From positions 35,445 through 99,444 of the forward strand of contig UQKU01000004.1 in NCBI GenBank assembly GCA_900541675.1: a stretch of DNA of 64,000 bases. The letters are read 5' to 3'. This stretch comes from an uncultured Collinsella sp. Lineage in GTDB: Bacteria; Actinomycetota; Coriobacteriia; Coriobacteriales; Coriobacteriaceae. How positions within the stretch are numbered: the stretch's first letter is position 1; every line of letters starts with the position of its first letter. Shown here one piece after another: positions 34,588 through 42,840 of the stretch. Both the position numbers and the translations under genes were made by a program. The notes below the pieces were generated by a model. That model made no database searches, was not told the origin of the DNA, and worked only from the letters and a program-made list of their open reading frames with translations.

Positions 34588-35271
34588 ATGGCTTTTGAGC
34601 CCGCTCAACATAGCTTTATCACGCTCGAGGGCGTCGATGGTGCCGGCAAGTCCACGCAGGCGCGTCTGCTTGCCCGCGCGCTCGAACTCGCTGGCTACCA
34701 GGTTGTGAGCCTGCGCGAGCCGGGCGGCACCGCCATCAGCGAAAAGATTCGTGCTCTGCTGCTCGACCCCGCCAATACGGCGATGGGCGACACCTGCGAG
34801 TTGCTGCTCTACGAGGCGGCGCGTGCCCAGCTGGTGCACGAGGTCATCGCGCCCGCCCTCGCGGCCGGCAAGGTGGTCCTGTGCGATCGCTTCTACGATT
34901 CCACGACCTGCTACCAGGCGTTTGCCGATGGCCTCGACCGTCAGATGGTACGCGATGCCAACAACCTGGCTGTCGCCGGTACGCATCCGGCGCTCACGCT
35001 CGTCTACCACATCACACCCGAGCAGGCGGCGCTACGCATGGCAGCCCGTGGCGCGGCAGATCGCATGGAGGCAAAAGGCATGGCCTTCCAAGAGCGCGTT
35101 TACCAGGGATTTTGCGCCATTGCTGCCGAGGAGCCAAACCGCGTAAAGCTCATCGACGCCACTGCGACCGTCGAGGAAGTCTTCGAGAAGACGGTCGAGC
35201 AGATTCGCGCGTACGGTCTCGACATTCCGCAAGATGCTGTCGCCGCCGCGCTTGCCAAGGAGGCCGAGTAA
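34588..35271 (+). CDS. tmk: Thymidylate kinase
   Basis: Phosphorylates dTMP to dTDP. The 227 residues include the P-loop LEGVDGAGKSTQARLL, the DRX motif CDRFYDSTTCYQAF and the dTMP-binding LREPGG. The LID is short and has Arg in ARGAADRME. The order tmk-holB-ricT matches that in Bacillus (with small genes missing), a conserved replication-linked cluster. The last codon ends one base before the holB ATG. Confidence 0.96.
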   Translation: MAFEPAQHSFITLEGVDGAGKSTQARLLARALELAGYQVVSLREPGGTAISEKIRALLLDPANTAMGDTCELLLYEAARAQLVHEVIAPALAAGKVVLCDRFYDSTTCYQAFADGLDRQMVRDANNLAVAGTHPALTLVYHITPEQAALRMAARGAADRMEAKGMAFQERVYQGFCAIAAEEPNRVKLIDATATVEEVFEKTVEQIRAYGLDIPQDAVAAALAKEAE

Positions 35272-35272
35272 C

Positions 35273-36400
35273 ATGGCCCCCGCTCAGGCAAGCCTGCTGG
35301 CCAAGCTCGACACCCAAGAGCGCGTTCGCGATTTTTTGACCAACGCCGTCGCCAGCGGCCGCGCATCGCACGCCTACCTGTTTTTGGGCGCTCCCGGTGC
35401 CGGCAAGCTCGATGCCGCATGGGCGCTCGCCCAGGCCTTCCTGTGCGAGCAGGACGGCTGCGGAGCATGCGACAGCTGCGTACGCGTTGCTCGGCATACG
35501 CATCCTGACGTGCACTATTACACGCCCGAGAGCGCCACGGGCTACCTCATTGCCCAGACCCGCGAGCTGCTCGACGACGTGCCGCTGGCGCCCATCCGCG
35601 CCAAGGCCAAGGTTTACATCATCGACCGCGCTGAGCAGCTGCGAGCCAACACCGCCAACGCGCTGCTCAAGACGCTCGAGGAGCCGCCCGAGGGCGTTAT
35701 GTTCATCTTGCTGGGCACCTCGGCAGACGTGATGTTGCCCACCATCGTGAGCCGCTGTCAGTGCGTGCCGTTTCGGCTGGTGTCGCCCACCGTGGCCGCG
35801 CAGGCCGTGAGTCGCGCGACGGGCCAGGATATCGCGCGCTGTCGCATGGCGGTCGCCGTGGCGGGAAGCCCCACGCGCGGCATCGAGTTCCTTAAGAGTG
35901 CCGAGCGCCAGGATGCTCGCCGCCAGATGGTCCGCGCCATCGATTCGCTCATCGCTGCCGACGAGGCTGATGTGCTCAGCCGCGCCAAGTCGCTCATCGT
36001 CGCCGTTAAGGCACCGCTCGCCGAGGTCAAGTCCACACAGGAAAAGGTGCTCGAGCAAAACGCCGACTACCTGTCGCGTGGAGCATTGAAGCAGCTTGAG
36101 GACCGCAACAAGCGCGAACTCAACGCGCGCGAGCGTTCGGGTATCATGGAAGCGCTGGCGAGCGCGCGGACGCTCATGCGCGACGTGCTGCTGACACTTC
36201 AGGACGAGGCGGCAGGCGTTGTGAACGAGGACGTGCGCGACACGATCGGGCGGCTTGCCGCGGCGACGAATGTTGCGGGTGCCACCCAGGCGCTCGAGGC
36301 GGTTGCCACGGCTGAGCGCAACATCGCCAGAAACGTTACTCCCCAGCTGGCCATCGAGGTCATGCTGTTCGATATCAGGAAGGCACTGAAATGCCGTTAG
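35273..36400 (+). CDS. holB: DNA polymerase III delta' subunit
   Basis: A clamp-loader AAA+ subunit. ATG 35273 follows the tmk stop by one base, so the two are coupled. The 375-residue protein has the sequence AYLFLGAPGAGKLDAAWA (Walker A-like but with Leu after Lys, typical of non-hydrolysing delta'), the zinc module CEQDGCGACDSCVRVARHTH, the sensor/Walker B-like VYIIDRAEQLRANTANALLK, and the SRC arginine-finger motif in TIVSRCQCVPF. The C-terminal helical domain is present. It overlaps the next gene by 10 bases. Confidence 0.92.
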   Translation: MAPAQASLLAKLDTQERVRDFLTNAVASGRASHAYLFLGAPGAGKLDAAWALAQAFLCEQDGCGACDSCVRVARHTHPDVHYYTPESATGYLIAQTRELLDDVPLAPIRAKAKVYIIDRAEQLRANTANALLKTLEEPPEGVMFILLGTSADVMLPTIVSRCQCVPFRLVSPTVAAQAVSRATGQDIARCRMAVAVAGSPTRGIEFLKSAERQDARRQMVRAIDSLIAADEADVLSRAKSLIVAVKAPLAEVKSTQEKVLEQNADYLSRGALKQLEDRNKRELNARERSGIMEALASARTLMRDVLLTLQDEAAGVVNEDVRDTIGRLAAATNVAGATQALEAVATAERNIARNVTPQLAIEVMLFDIRKALKCR

Positions 36401-38085
36401 TCGTACCCGTTAAGTTTACCTACGCCTCGCGCGACCTGTGGTTTGACCCGCAGGATCTGGATATCCTCGAGGCCGATTATGCCATTTGCTCCACCGAGCG
36501 CGGAACCGAGATCGGCCTGGTCACGGCCGATCCCTTCGAGGTGCCGCAAGATGAGATCGGCCAGCCGCTCAAGCCCGTGCTGCGCGTGGCGAGCGACATC
36601 GACCTGCAGCTTGCCGACGACCTGGCCATCCAGGGCGACGAGGCGATGGTCGATTTCCGCCGTCTCGTCAAAGAGCTCGACCTCGAGATGAAGCCGGTCG
36701 GCGTCGAGTACCTGTTTGGCGGCGAGAAGGCCGTGTTCTACTTTGCGGCCGAGGAACGCGTCGATTTTCGTCAGCTCGTCAAGGACCTGTCCTCGACGCT
36801 GCACATTCGCGTCGACATGCGTCAGATCGGCGTGCGCGATGAGACCCGCCTGGTGGGCGGCTATGCCCAATGCGGACAGGAGCTCTGCTGCACGCGCTTT
36901 GGCGGACAGTTTGAGCCCGTCTCGATTCGCATGGCAAAAGAGCAGGACCTGCCGCTCAACTCGTCCAAGATCAGCGGCGTTTGCGGCCGCCTGATGTGCT
37001 GCCTGCGCTATGAGTTCGAGGCGTACAAGGACTTTAAGAGCCGCGCGCCCAAAAAGAAGACGCTCATCGATACGCCGCTCGGCAAGGCGCGTATCCAGGA
37101 ATATGACACGCCGCGTGAGCAGCTGGTGCTGCGCCTGGAGAACGGCAAAGTCTTTAAGGTCAACCTGGCCGATATGACGTGCTCGGAGGGCTGCAAAAAG
37201 AAGGCCGCCGAGCAGGGCTGCAACTGCCGCCCCGACTGCGTGACGCGTGACGTGCTCGAGCGCATCGAGTCGCCCGAGATGCGCCTGGCGCTCATGGAAC
37301 TCGATCGCGAGAACGGCGTCGACGTGGGCGATGGCCTGTCGAGCGCCGATCGTCTGGCCGGCACATCGATGCCCAAGCGCCGTCGTCGCGATGCCGAATC
37401 CGATGCTCGCGCTGCTCAGGGCCAGGGCGAGGGCCGTGGCCGTGGAAAGGGCCGCGGCAAGGCCGAGGCACCCGAGGCCGAGGAGGCAGCCGGTGGCCGT
37501 CGCCGCCGCAAGCGCGCGGCGTCCGTCGACAATGGCGAGGCCGCGGGCAAGAACGCTTCCCGCGAACGCGAGGCTCAGCAGCCCCAGCAGCAAAACCGCG
37601 GCGGTGGCATGAACCCCACGCGCCGTCGTCGCCGTCACCTGTCGAGCGAGGAGCGCGAGGACGCCTTCCGCGCCGCAGCCGCTCGCGAGGCCGGTGCCGC
37701 TCCCAAGGACGCCTCGGCCTCCGACGCGCCTGCCGACAAGGGCGGCAAGCCGCGTGGCGAGGAGGAGCGGGCGTCACGTCCGCGCCGTCGCCATTCCTCG
37801 GGCACGCAGCAGAAGCCCTCGGTTCCTTCTGTGGCCGATCAGGTTTCGGATGGAGAAGTCAAGGTCACGCGCCGTCGCCCCGGCGATGGTGGAGGAGCTG
37901 CCGCCAAGGCTTCGCGCGGCGGTACTCGCGATGAGCGCGAACCGCGTGAGGATCGCGGTGGCGAGGGCTCGACCGACCAGGGTCAAAAGCGCCGCCGTCG
38001 CCGTCGCTCCCGCAAGCCGCGCCAGGACGGTGGTGAAGGCTCGACCCACACCTCGTCCGCACCGCAACCGCCTGCCGGCGAATAA
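36391..38085 (+). CDS. ricT: PSP1-domain protein, RicT/YaaT family, with long basic tail
   Basis: In Bacillus, RicT with RicA and RicF forms an Fe-S complex that stimulates RNase Y processing. Residues 1-270 form the PSP1 domain: the paired Cys motifs CGQELCC and CGRLMCCLRYEFEAYK that bind the cluster are intact, as is YASRDLWFDPQDLDILEADY. The C-terminal ~280 residues are low complexity, with repeated Arg blocks (RRRRHL, KRRRRRRSRKPR) and Gly/Ala/Asp stretches, absent from Bacillus RicT (275 aa). The tail could bind nucleic acid, as an inference. It overlaps holB, as in the Bacillus order. Confidence 0.88.
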   Translation: MPLVVPVKFTYASRDLWFDPQDLDILEADYAICSTERGTEIGLVTADPFEVPQDEIGQPLKPVLRVASDIDLQLADDLAIQGDEAMVDFRRLVKELDLEMKPVGVEYLFGGEKAVFYFAAEERVDFRQLVKDLSSTLHIRVDMRQIGVRDETRLVGGYAQCGQELCCTRFGGQFEPVSIRMAKEQDLPLNSSKISGVCGRLMCCLRYEFEAYKDFKSRAPKKKTLIDTPLGKARIQEYDTPREQLVLRLENGKVFKVNLADMTCSEGCKKKAAEQGCNCRPDCVTRDVLERIESPEMRLALMELDRENGVDVGDGLSSADRLAGTSMPKRRRRDAESDARAAQGQGEGRGRGKGRGKAEAPEAEEAAGGRRRRKRAASVDNGEAAGKNASREREAQQPQQQNRGGGMNPTRRRRRHLSSEEREDAFRAAAAREAGAAPKDASASDAPADKGGKPRGEEERASRPRRRHSSGTQQKPSVPSVADQVSDGEVKVTRRRPGDGGGAAAKASRGGTRDEREPREDRGGEGSTDQGQKRRRRRRSRKPRQDGGEGSTHTSSAPQPPAGE

Positions 38086-38147
38086 CGTCCGTAAGCGGAT
38101 GTAACCCGCCTGACCCCAGCACCTCTGGGTATCATGGCTCTACACCG

Positions 38148-38183
38148 ACAACCCTCCCTTCGCCTTCGCGTAGGGAGGGTTGT
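38148..38183 (+). promoter_or_regulatory. Hairpin that buries the comF ribosome-binding site
   Basis: A perfect 12-bp stem pairs ACAACCCTCCCT (38148-38159) with AGGGAGGGTTGT (38172-38183) around a 12-nt loop. The only Shine-Dalgarno (GGGAGGG) for the ATG at 38187 is inside the right arm. No T run follows, so a translational control role (or terminator remnant) is suggested. Confidence 0.65.
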
Positions 38184-38186
38184 GTC

Positions 38187-38993
38187 ATGAAGAGACATCT
38201 GAACGTATTGACTCGCTTGCAGGACGCAGGTGTCCTACCGTTTGCGGACGAATTGCTACCGCTTGCCGAGCACGCGACATACGAGGCGCTCGAGGCGTTG
38301 TCGCCTACGCGATGCGCCGGCTGCGAGCGTTCCGGTGCGCTGATCTGCCAGGATTGTCTGGCATCGCTCGCACTCATCGACCCGTGCCATAGCTGCATCC
38401 GATGCGGCGCCCCGTTTGGGGATTTGCTGTGTACCGAGTGTTCGGTCGAGGGCGCGTCTTCGGCAATGGCCGAGGCGCTCGATCGCTGTCTGGCGTGTGC
38501 CGTCTACGCACATCCGCTGCCGCGCATCATCAAGGCGTACAAGGATGCGGGCGAGCGCCGTCTGGCACCGTATCTGGCGGAGCTACTCTACGACACCGCC
38601 TTGCATGCCCAGGCGGCAGCCCCCGATCGCTACGGCGGTGTGCTGTCCGGTGCGGACGCGGTGGTGTTTGTGCCCGCGACTGCGGCGGCGTTTCGGCGGC
38701 GTGGATTCGACCATATGGAAGCAATCGCGCGCTCGTTTTGCGATCTTTCGGGTGTGTCTTTGCTCGACGCCCTGGTCAAATACGGTCACGGTGACCAGCG
38801 AGAGCTCGGTCGCGATGAGCGCCGGGAACATGCCCGGGGCATGTACGAGACGGTCGAGGATGTGCGCGGCTGCCGCCTGCTGCTCATCGATGATGTCATT
38901 ACCACGGGCGCGACCATGGCAGCAGCCTCGGCGGAGCTCAAGCGTGCCGGTGCCGCGGCCGTTGATGGCCTCGCTATCGCACGCGTTTGGTAG
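38187..38993 (+). CDS. comF: ComF-family phosphoribosyltransferase-like protein
   Basis: Relatives act in natural transformation (ComF/ComFC, GntX), helping DNA uptake in the cytoplasm. The 268-residue protein has an N-terminal four-Cys zinc part (CAGCERSGALICQDC, then CIRCGAPFGDLLCTEC) and a PRTase domain with the PRPP motif LLLIDDVITTGATMAAA. The intervening LPRIIKAYKDAGERRL and FRRRGFDHMEAIARSF are family features. Its ribosome site is buried in a hairpin. The next gene starts only 11 bases after its stop, so co-transcription is likely. Confidence 0.92.
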   Translation: MKRHLNVLTRLQDAGVLPFADELLPLAEHATYEALEALSPTRCAGCERSGALICQDCLASLALIDPCHSCIRCGAPFGDLLCTECSVEGASSAMAEALDRCLACAVYAHPLPRIIKAYKDAGERRLAPYLAELLYDTALHAQAAAPDRYGGVLSGADAVVFVPATAAAFRRRGFDHMEAIARSFCDLSGVSLLDALVKYGHGDQRELGRDERREHARGMYETVEDVRGCRLLLIDDVITTGATMAAASAELKRAGAAAVDGLAIARVW

Positions 38994-39004
38994 GGGGTGG
39001 TTTT

Positions 39005-40117
39005 GTGGCAGTGAAGCTAGCGCGGCGCATCGAACTGACAAGCGAGCAACTGGCGGCCTCCGTAGTCCTGACCGGTGCCTCGGCGCTGCGCATGATGCGC
39101 GCCGAGCGCCGACAAATGGGTTACATCAGTTGGAGAGACCTCGATCCCGATGAAGAGCGCCGTGTGCTGCATACATCGTCTCCCTCGGCCGAGGACATCT
39201 ATCTTCCCGATTTGGTGCGGATCGGGGCCGTGAGTGGCGATGTTCAAGAAGACTTGTGCCTGCTGGTGGGGTCGGCGAAGCAGCGTCGCCGCATGCCTGG
39301 TGCAAGCTGGTCCGTTTGTTCTACAGGCCTGCCGGACGCCTCGATTTTGGAGGTGGAGCCGGGGGTGTACAGCTTGTCTCCCGAGGCCCTCTGTGCCGCC
39401 GTTGCGCGCGAAGTCGGCTGTATCCAGGCATTTGCCCTGGCCCAGGAGCTGTGCTCCAAGATTTCGCTGAGCGATCGCGGACGGTATCTGCCTCCCTACA
39501 GCTCGCCTACCGTGAACAGGCTTGCAAAGGATAAGGACCAGCCGTCAGATGTGGGCTACTTTGAGGTCGAGCCAGTGCTGACGCCCGATCGCCTGGCAGA
39601 TTACCTTGCGGCATGCAAGGGGAGCGCGGCCAAGCAGCTGCGGCGGCTGTGCCCCTTTCTGTCGGAAAACCTGCGCTCACCCATGGAATGCATCATGCTT
39701 GCCATGTTTTCGCTTCCGTTTTCTTATGGCGGATTTGCCTGCGGTCCCTTTAAGACCGACCACAAGATCGAGTTCAACGACCGTGCGCAGGCGATCTCGG
39801 GGATGCCGTATGCGGTTTGCGATGCCTATCAGGAAGCAGCTCGGTTTGACCTGGAATACAACGGTGAGCAGGGCCATTCGTCTCGCGGCGGGCGCATTCA
39901 CGATGAAAAACGCAATACGGGTTTGGCGTCCATGGGAATCGAGGTCGCGACGGTCAACAACGAGATGCTCTGCGACATGGAAGCGATGGAAGCGCTCGCA
40001 TGGCGCATCCACCAGCGTATGGGTAAACGATATCAGAATCGTGTAGAGGCTCGTCGAAAGAGGCAAGATGCTCTGCTGAATACGCTCCGAGCATGTTTTG
40101 GGCTTAAGCCAGCATAG
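39005..40117 (+). CDS. AbiEi-like protein with C-terminal DUF559-like nuclease fold
   Basis: A 370-residue protein. GTG 39005 is favoured because GGGGG lies 7 bases upstream. The N-terminal half (SPSAEDIYLPDLVRIGAV, EVEPGVYSLSPEALCAAVAR, AFALAQELCSKISLSDRGRY) resembles actinobacterial AbiEi-like regulators. The C-terminal part (ARFDLEYNGEQGHSS, then HDEKRNTGLASMGIEV) follows the layout of the DUF559/Vsr restriction-endonuclease-like fold, with E-Y-x-G in place of the usual E-x-D-G and a D-x-x-R pattern after it. Nuclease activity is therefore doubtful. No partner toxin is adjacent. It may be co-transcribed with comF. Confidence 0.55.
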   Translation: MAVKLARRIELTSEQLAASVVLTGASALRMMRAERRQMGYISWRDLDPDEERRVLHTSSPSAEDIYLPDLVRIGAVSGDVQEDLCLLVGSAKQRRRMPGASWSVCSTGLPDASILEVEPGVYSLSPEALCAAVAREVGCIQAFALAQELCSKISLSDRGRYLPPYSSPTVNRLAKDKDQPSDVGYFEVEPVLTPDRLADYLAACKGSAAKQLRRLCPFLSENLRSPMECIMLAMFSLPFSYGGFACGPFKTDHKIEFNDRAQAISGMPYAVCDAYQEAARFDLEYNGEQGHSSRGGRIHDEKRNTGLASMGIEVATVNNEMLCDMEAMEALAWRIHQRMGKRYQNRVEARRKRQDALLNTLRACFGLKPA

Positions 40118-40152
40118 ATGTTGGTTTTGAGAGGGGGTCTGTGTATAGGTGC

Positions 40153-40369
40153 TGTGCAAAAAGTGGCAAAAATGAGTACTGATACAAAATTAGTAACAGC
40201 AAAATCTGATATTTGCGGATCGAGAAACGGTAAAAATCGCGAAGATAATAAACAAATGTGGGAAATTAAGGCGCTAAGCAGGGCTAAATGAGCTCGAAAC
40301 CGGCTCACGAGGTGGAAAATCGCTGCTACTAAATTGGTAACAGTGCTCATATTTGCCGTTTTTTGCACA
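40153..40369. mobile_element. MITE-like element with 48-bp terminal inverted repeats
   Basis: Left end 40153-40200 and right end 40321-40369 are inverted copies that match at about 40 of 48 positions without gaps, beginning TGTGCAAAAA. The 120-bp middle has no coding capacity and is AT-rich compared with the flanks. The element sits just after the DUF559-like gene. No target duplication was confirmed. Confidence 0.65.
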
Positions 40370-40488
40370 CGGCCCCTAAAACGGGCGTCTCGAGGCTCCC
40401 CATAGGGGGCGACGAGCTCAATCTGGCCACGTGCAGCCCGTCCTGACCTGCGAAATCTGTACTCGCGATGCGAATGACGCCCCTAACC

Positions 40489-40517
40489 TTAAACTTTAGC
40501 TTGAACTTAGCTATAAT
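40489..40517 (+). promoter_or_regulatory. Sigma-A-type promoter for the solute-binding lipoprotein
   Basis: TTAAAC (40489-40494) and TATAAT (40512-40517) with 17-bp spacing. The spacer has a near direct repeat (TTTAGCTTGAACTTAGCT). Confidence 0.75.
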
Positions 40518-40848
40518 GCGCTACGTTCCTACCAGGCTGTGGTTGCGGACGGACGAAATGCCCGTCCTAGTCCAAGACAGACGCGGTCAAAGGGATCCAC
40601 GTAAGCGACCGCGTGCGCGCGGCGCGATCATGGCGCGTCCTAGATGTAAGCCGCACCGTCCGTTCTACTTTCTTTGGGGCAATACCGCCTCGCGGGCGAG
40701 CGGGCCAGTCGTGAAGGTGGCTGCGGCCTCCCGAGCAAACACCCCGGTGCGCAAGTGTGGGGTCAAATACCAGGTCAGCTGGTGGGAACAATCTGATATT
40801 CCGCGCATCGCACGGATCGTATACGACACAGAAGGCAGGGTAGTGGAC
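40518..40848 (+). other. Long GC-rich leader without recognised RNA
   Basis: About 330 bases separate the promoter from the lipoprotein start. The frame stays open but codon content is poor (Arg/Pro-rich, no ribosome site), so I do not call a gene. Several GC-rich self-complementary stretches (e.g. GACCGCGTGCGCGCGGCGCG) are present. No riboswitch class was recognised. Confidence 0.4.
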
Positions 40849-41859
40849 ATGGTGAGGGGCAGCTTGATGCACGCGGCTCGGTTAGGTGCTGGGACCGCAG
40901 CGGTCATCGCCGTTTTGGGTCTGAGCGGATGCGCGTTCAACCCGCTGTCTACGTTCACGACTCCCACGATCGACCAGATCGAGTACGAGACCGTCACGCC
41001 CACGGTGTCGGATGATGCCCTGTTCACCCCCGGTACCCTGACGGTCGCCCTCGATACTTCCGATGCGCCGCAGGCCATGCAGGGCACCGACGGCGAGCTC
41101 ACGGGGTATGCGGTCGACGCTGCCCGCGCCCTTGCAAGCCGTATGGGCCTTAAAGTTGCCTTCGTCGATGCGTCTTCTGCTGATTCCGTGCTTGGCGACA
41201 AAAAGGCCGACATCTTCATTGGCGATATCAATTCCACGGATGATGACATCAGCACGCTTGGTACTTGCCTGTACGACGCTGCGGCAGTATTCGGAAAGAC
41301 GAGCGACGGCGAGTCGCTGAGCGTTTCCACCGAAACGCTTAACACCGCTACCCTGGGCGTTCAGACCTCCTCGGCCTCGCAGGAAGCGCTCGCCAAGCAG
41401 AGCATCACGGCCAACCAAAAGACCTTCTCCAACATCAACGAGTGCTTTGAGGCACTCGAGTCCGGCGAGGTCGACTACGTGATCTGCGACTCCACGGCCG
41501 GCGGCTACCTTGCGCGCCTGATGAGCCAGGTCTCTTACGTCGGCACGCTCGAGACGCCCTCGACGCTCGGCGTCGCGGGCCTCGCGGCCAACGACGAGCT
41601 ATGCCGTGCCGTGAGCGATGCCCTCGACGGTATCACGGTCGATGGCACGCTCGAGGCGGTCCACTCCGTCTGGTACGGCACGATGCCCTATGACCTCACC
41701 ACCAAGACGGTCTCGGGCGCCGACGTGCAGCCGACCGACACCGGATCCAGCGAGTCCGCATCCTCCGATTCGAGCAGCGATGGTGCATCCTCCGAGGATA
41801 AATCGTCCAGCCAGGAGGGCACTATCACCGACGACGACATTAACAAGCTCAATAGCTAG
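40849..41859 (+). CDS. Amino-acid-type ABC solute-binding lipoprotein (orphan)
   Basis: A 336-residue exported lipoprotein. The N-terminus has basic residues, a hydrophobic stretch and the lipobox LGLSGC, so the Cys is lipidated. The mature part matches family 3 solute-binding proteins: LTVALDTSDAPQAMQGTDGE, LTGYAVDAARALASRMGLKV, ADIFIGDINSTDDD, and CFEALESGEVDYVICDS. Starts at 40849 and 40867 are both possible; both keep the lipobox. The C-terminus is a Ser/Asp-rich tail of ~50 residues. No permease or ATPase gene is near, so it may serve a distant transporter or be a sensor. Confidence 0.85.
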   Translation: MVRGSLMHAARLGAGTAAVIAVLGLSGCAFNPLSTFTTPTIDQIEYETVTPTVSDDALFTPGTLTVALDTSDAPQAMQGTDGELTGYAVDAARALASRMGLKVAFVDASSADSVLGDKKADIFIGDINSTDDDISTLGTCLYDAAAVFGKTSDGESLSVSTETLNTATLGVQTSSASQEALAKQSITANQKTFSNINECFEALESGEVDYVICDSTAGGYLARLMSQVSYVGTLETPSTLGVAGLAANDELCRAVSDALDGITVDGTLEAVHSVWYGTMPYDLTTKTVSGADVQPTDTGSSESASSDSSSDGASSEDKSSSQEGTITDDDINKLNS

Positions 41860-41867
41860 TTATTGCT

Positions 41868-41906
41868 AGGGGTGGCGTCTCCTATGCGCTAGGAGGGACG
41901 CCTCTT
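41868..41906 (+). terminator. First hairpin after the lipoprotein gene
   Basis: GGCGTCTCCTA and TAGGAGGGACGCC pair with a bulge; CTCTT follows. A stronger terminator comes next. Confidence 0.55.
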
Positions 41907-41925
41907 CACGGTTTCAACACGCATC

Positions 41926-41959
41926 GCCGGGCTCTCCCAACAGGGGAGCCCGGCTTTTT
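41926..41959 (+). terminator. Strong terminator after the lipoprotein gene
   Basis: GCCGGGCTCTCCC pairs with GGGGAGCCCGGC, followed by TTTTTCGTTT. The remaining ~215 bases before hpf hold no gene that I can see. Confidence 0.92.
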
Positions 41960-42176
41960 CGTTTCCATAAAACCAGCAGGTCAAAGACATTTTTTAGGTG
42001 CAAAACCAAAGTCGCCGACGCCCTCCCATAGCGCACTTTGCCACAGAAAAGTGCGAGACTTCGGTATGCGGTATTAAGCAATCGTTATTCGGGTCTTTAG
42101 GAATCCGCGTGATTAAATGCACGGCAATGGGTACATAGCCAGTACAGTAAGTCCCCGAGGCAGATTGGAGCCACGT

Positions 42177-42761
42177 ATGGATATCAAGGTTTCTGGACGC
42201 AAGACGACGGTAACCGATGCTCTGCGTGCGCATGTGGATGAGAAGATCGGCGAGGCGCTCAAGGTTTTCGATATCGAGCCCATGACAGTCGACGTCGTGC
42301 TTCGTTATGAGAAGAACCCCTCGAACCCCAACCCGGCAATCGTCGAGGTCACGGTTCGTGCCCGCGGCTCTGTGATTCGCGTTGCCGAGCACGGCGCAGA
42401 TATGTATGCCGCCATCGACCTCTCCGCCGATAAGGTTACCCGCCAGCTGCGCAAGTTCAAGACTAAGGTCGTGGACAACCGCCAGGGTGGTGCCAGCGCC
42501 GCGGATGTCGCACCGGTCGAGCGCGTCGAGGATCTGGCCGACCTGCTGCTGCCCGAGGAGGAAGACGACCTGCTCGTCCGCGAGAAGGTTATCGATGTCA
42601 CCCCGATGACTGAGGAGCAGGCGCTGGTGCAGACCGATCTGCTGGGCCACGACTTCTACGTGTTCGAGAACGCGACGACCGGTCTCACCAATGTGGTGTA
42701 TCACCGTAAGAATGGTGGATATGGCATCATCAAGCCCCGCATCGAAACACTTGACGAGTAA
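42177..42761 (+). CDS. hpf: Ribosome hibernation-promoting factor, long form
   Basis: Binds the 30S decoding region in stationary phase and joins ribosomes into 100S dimers. The 194 residues include the RaiA/YfiA N-terminal beta-alpha domain (MDIKVSGRKTTVTDALRAHV, HGADMYAAIDLSADKVTRQL) and the C-terminal dimerisation domain of long HPFs (MTEEQALVQTDLLGHDFYVF, VVYHRKNGGYGIIKP). ATG 42177 has GGAG upstream. It is monocistronic with a terminator. Confidence 0.95.
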   Translation: MDIKVSGRKTTVTDALRAHVDEKIGEALKVFDIEPMTVDVVLRYEKNPSNPNPAIVEVTVRARGSVIRVAEHGADMYAAIDLSADKVTRQLRKFKTKVVDNRQGGASAADVAPVERVEDLADLLLPEEEDDLLVREKVIDVTPMTEEQALVQTDLLGHDFYVFENATTGLTNVVYHRKNGGYGIIKPRIETLDE

Positions 42762-42790
42762 AATACGTTAACTTGCATGAGTTAACGGTT

Positions 42791-42822
42791 GGCGGCCATC
42801 CCATGCGGGTGGCCGCCTTTTT
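42791..42822 (+). terminator. Terminator after hpf
   Basis: GGCGGCCATCC and GGTGGCCGCC pair around CATGCG and are followed by TTTTT. A weaker hairpin (CGTTAACT...AGTTAACG) precedes it at 42767-42788. Confidence 0.9.
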
Positions 42823-42840
42823 ACGTAAGGAGTCGCTTTG

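Noticed and set aside
40468..40848. N-terminal extension of the solute-binding lipoprotein
   Set aside because: It would overlap the promoter and bury the lipoprotein signal peptide in the middle of the protein.
40518..40848. tmRNA, RNase P RNA or SRP RNA
   Set aside because: None of the conserved pieces of these RNAs could be found on either strand.
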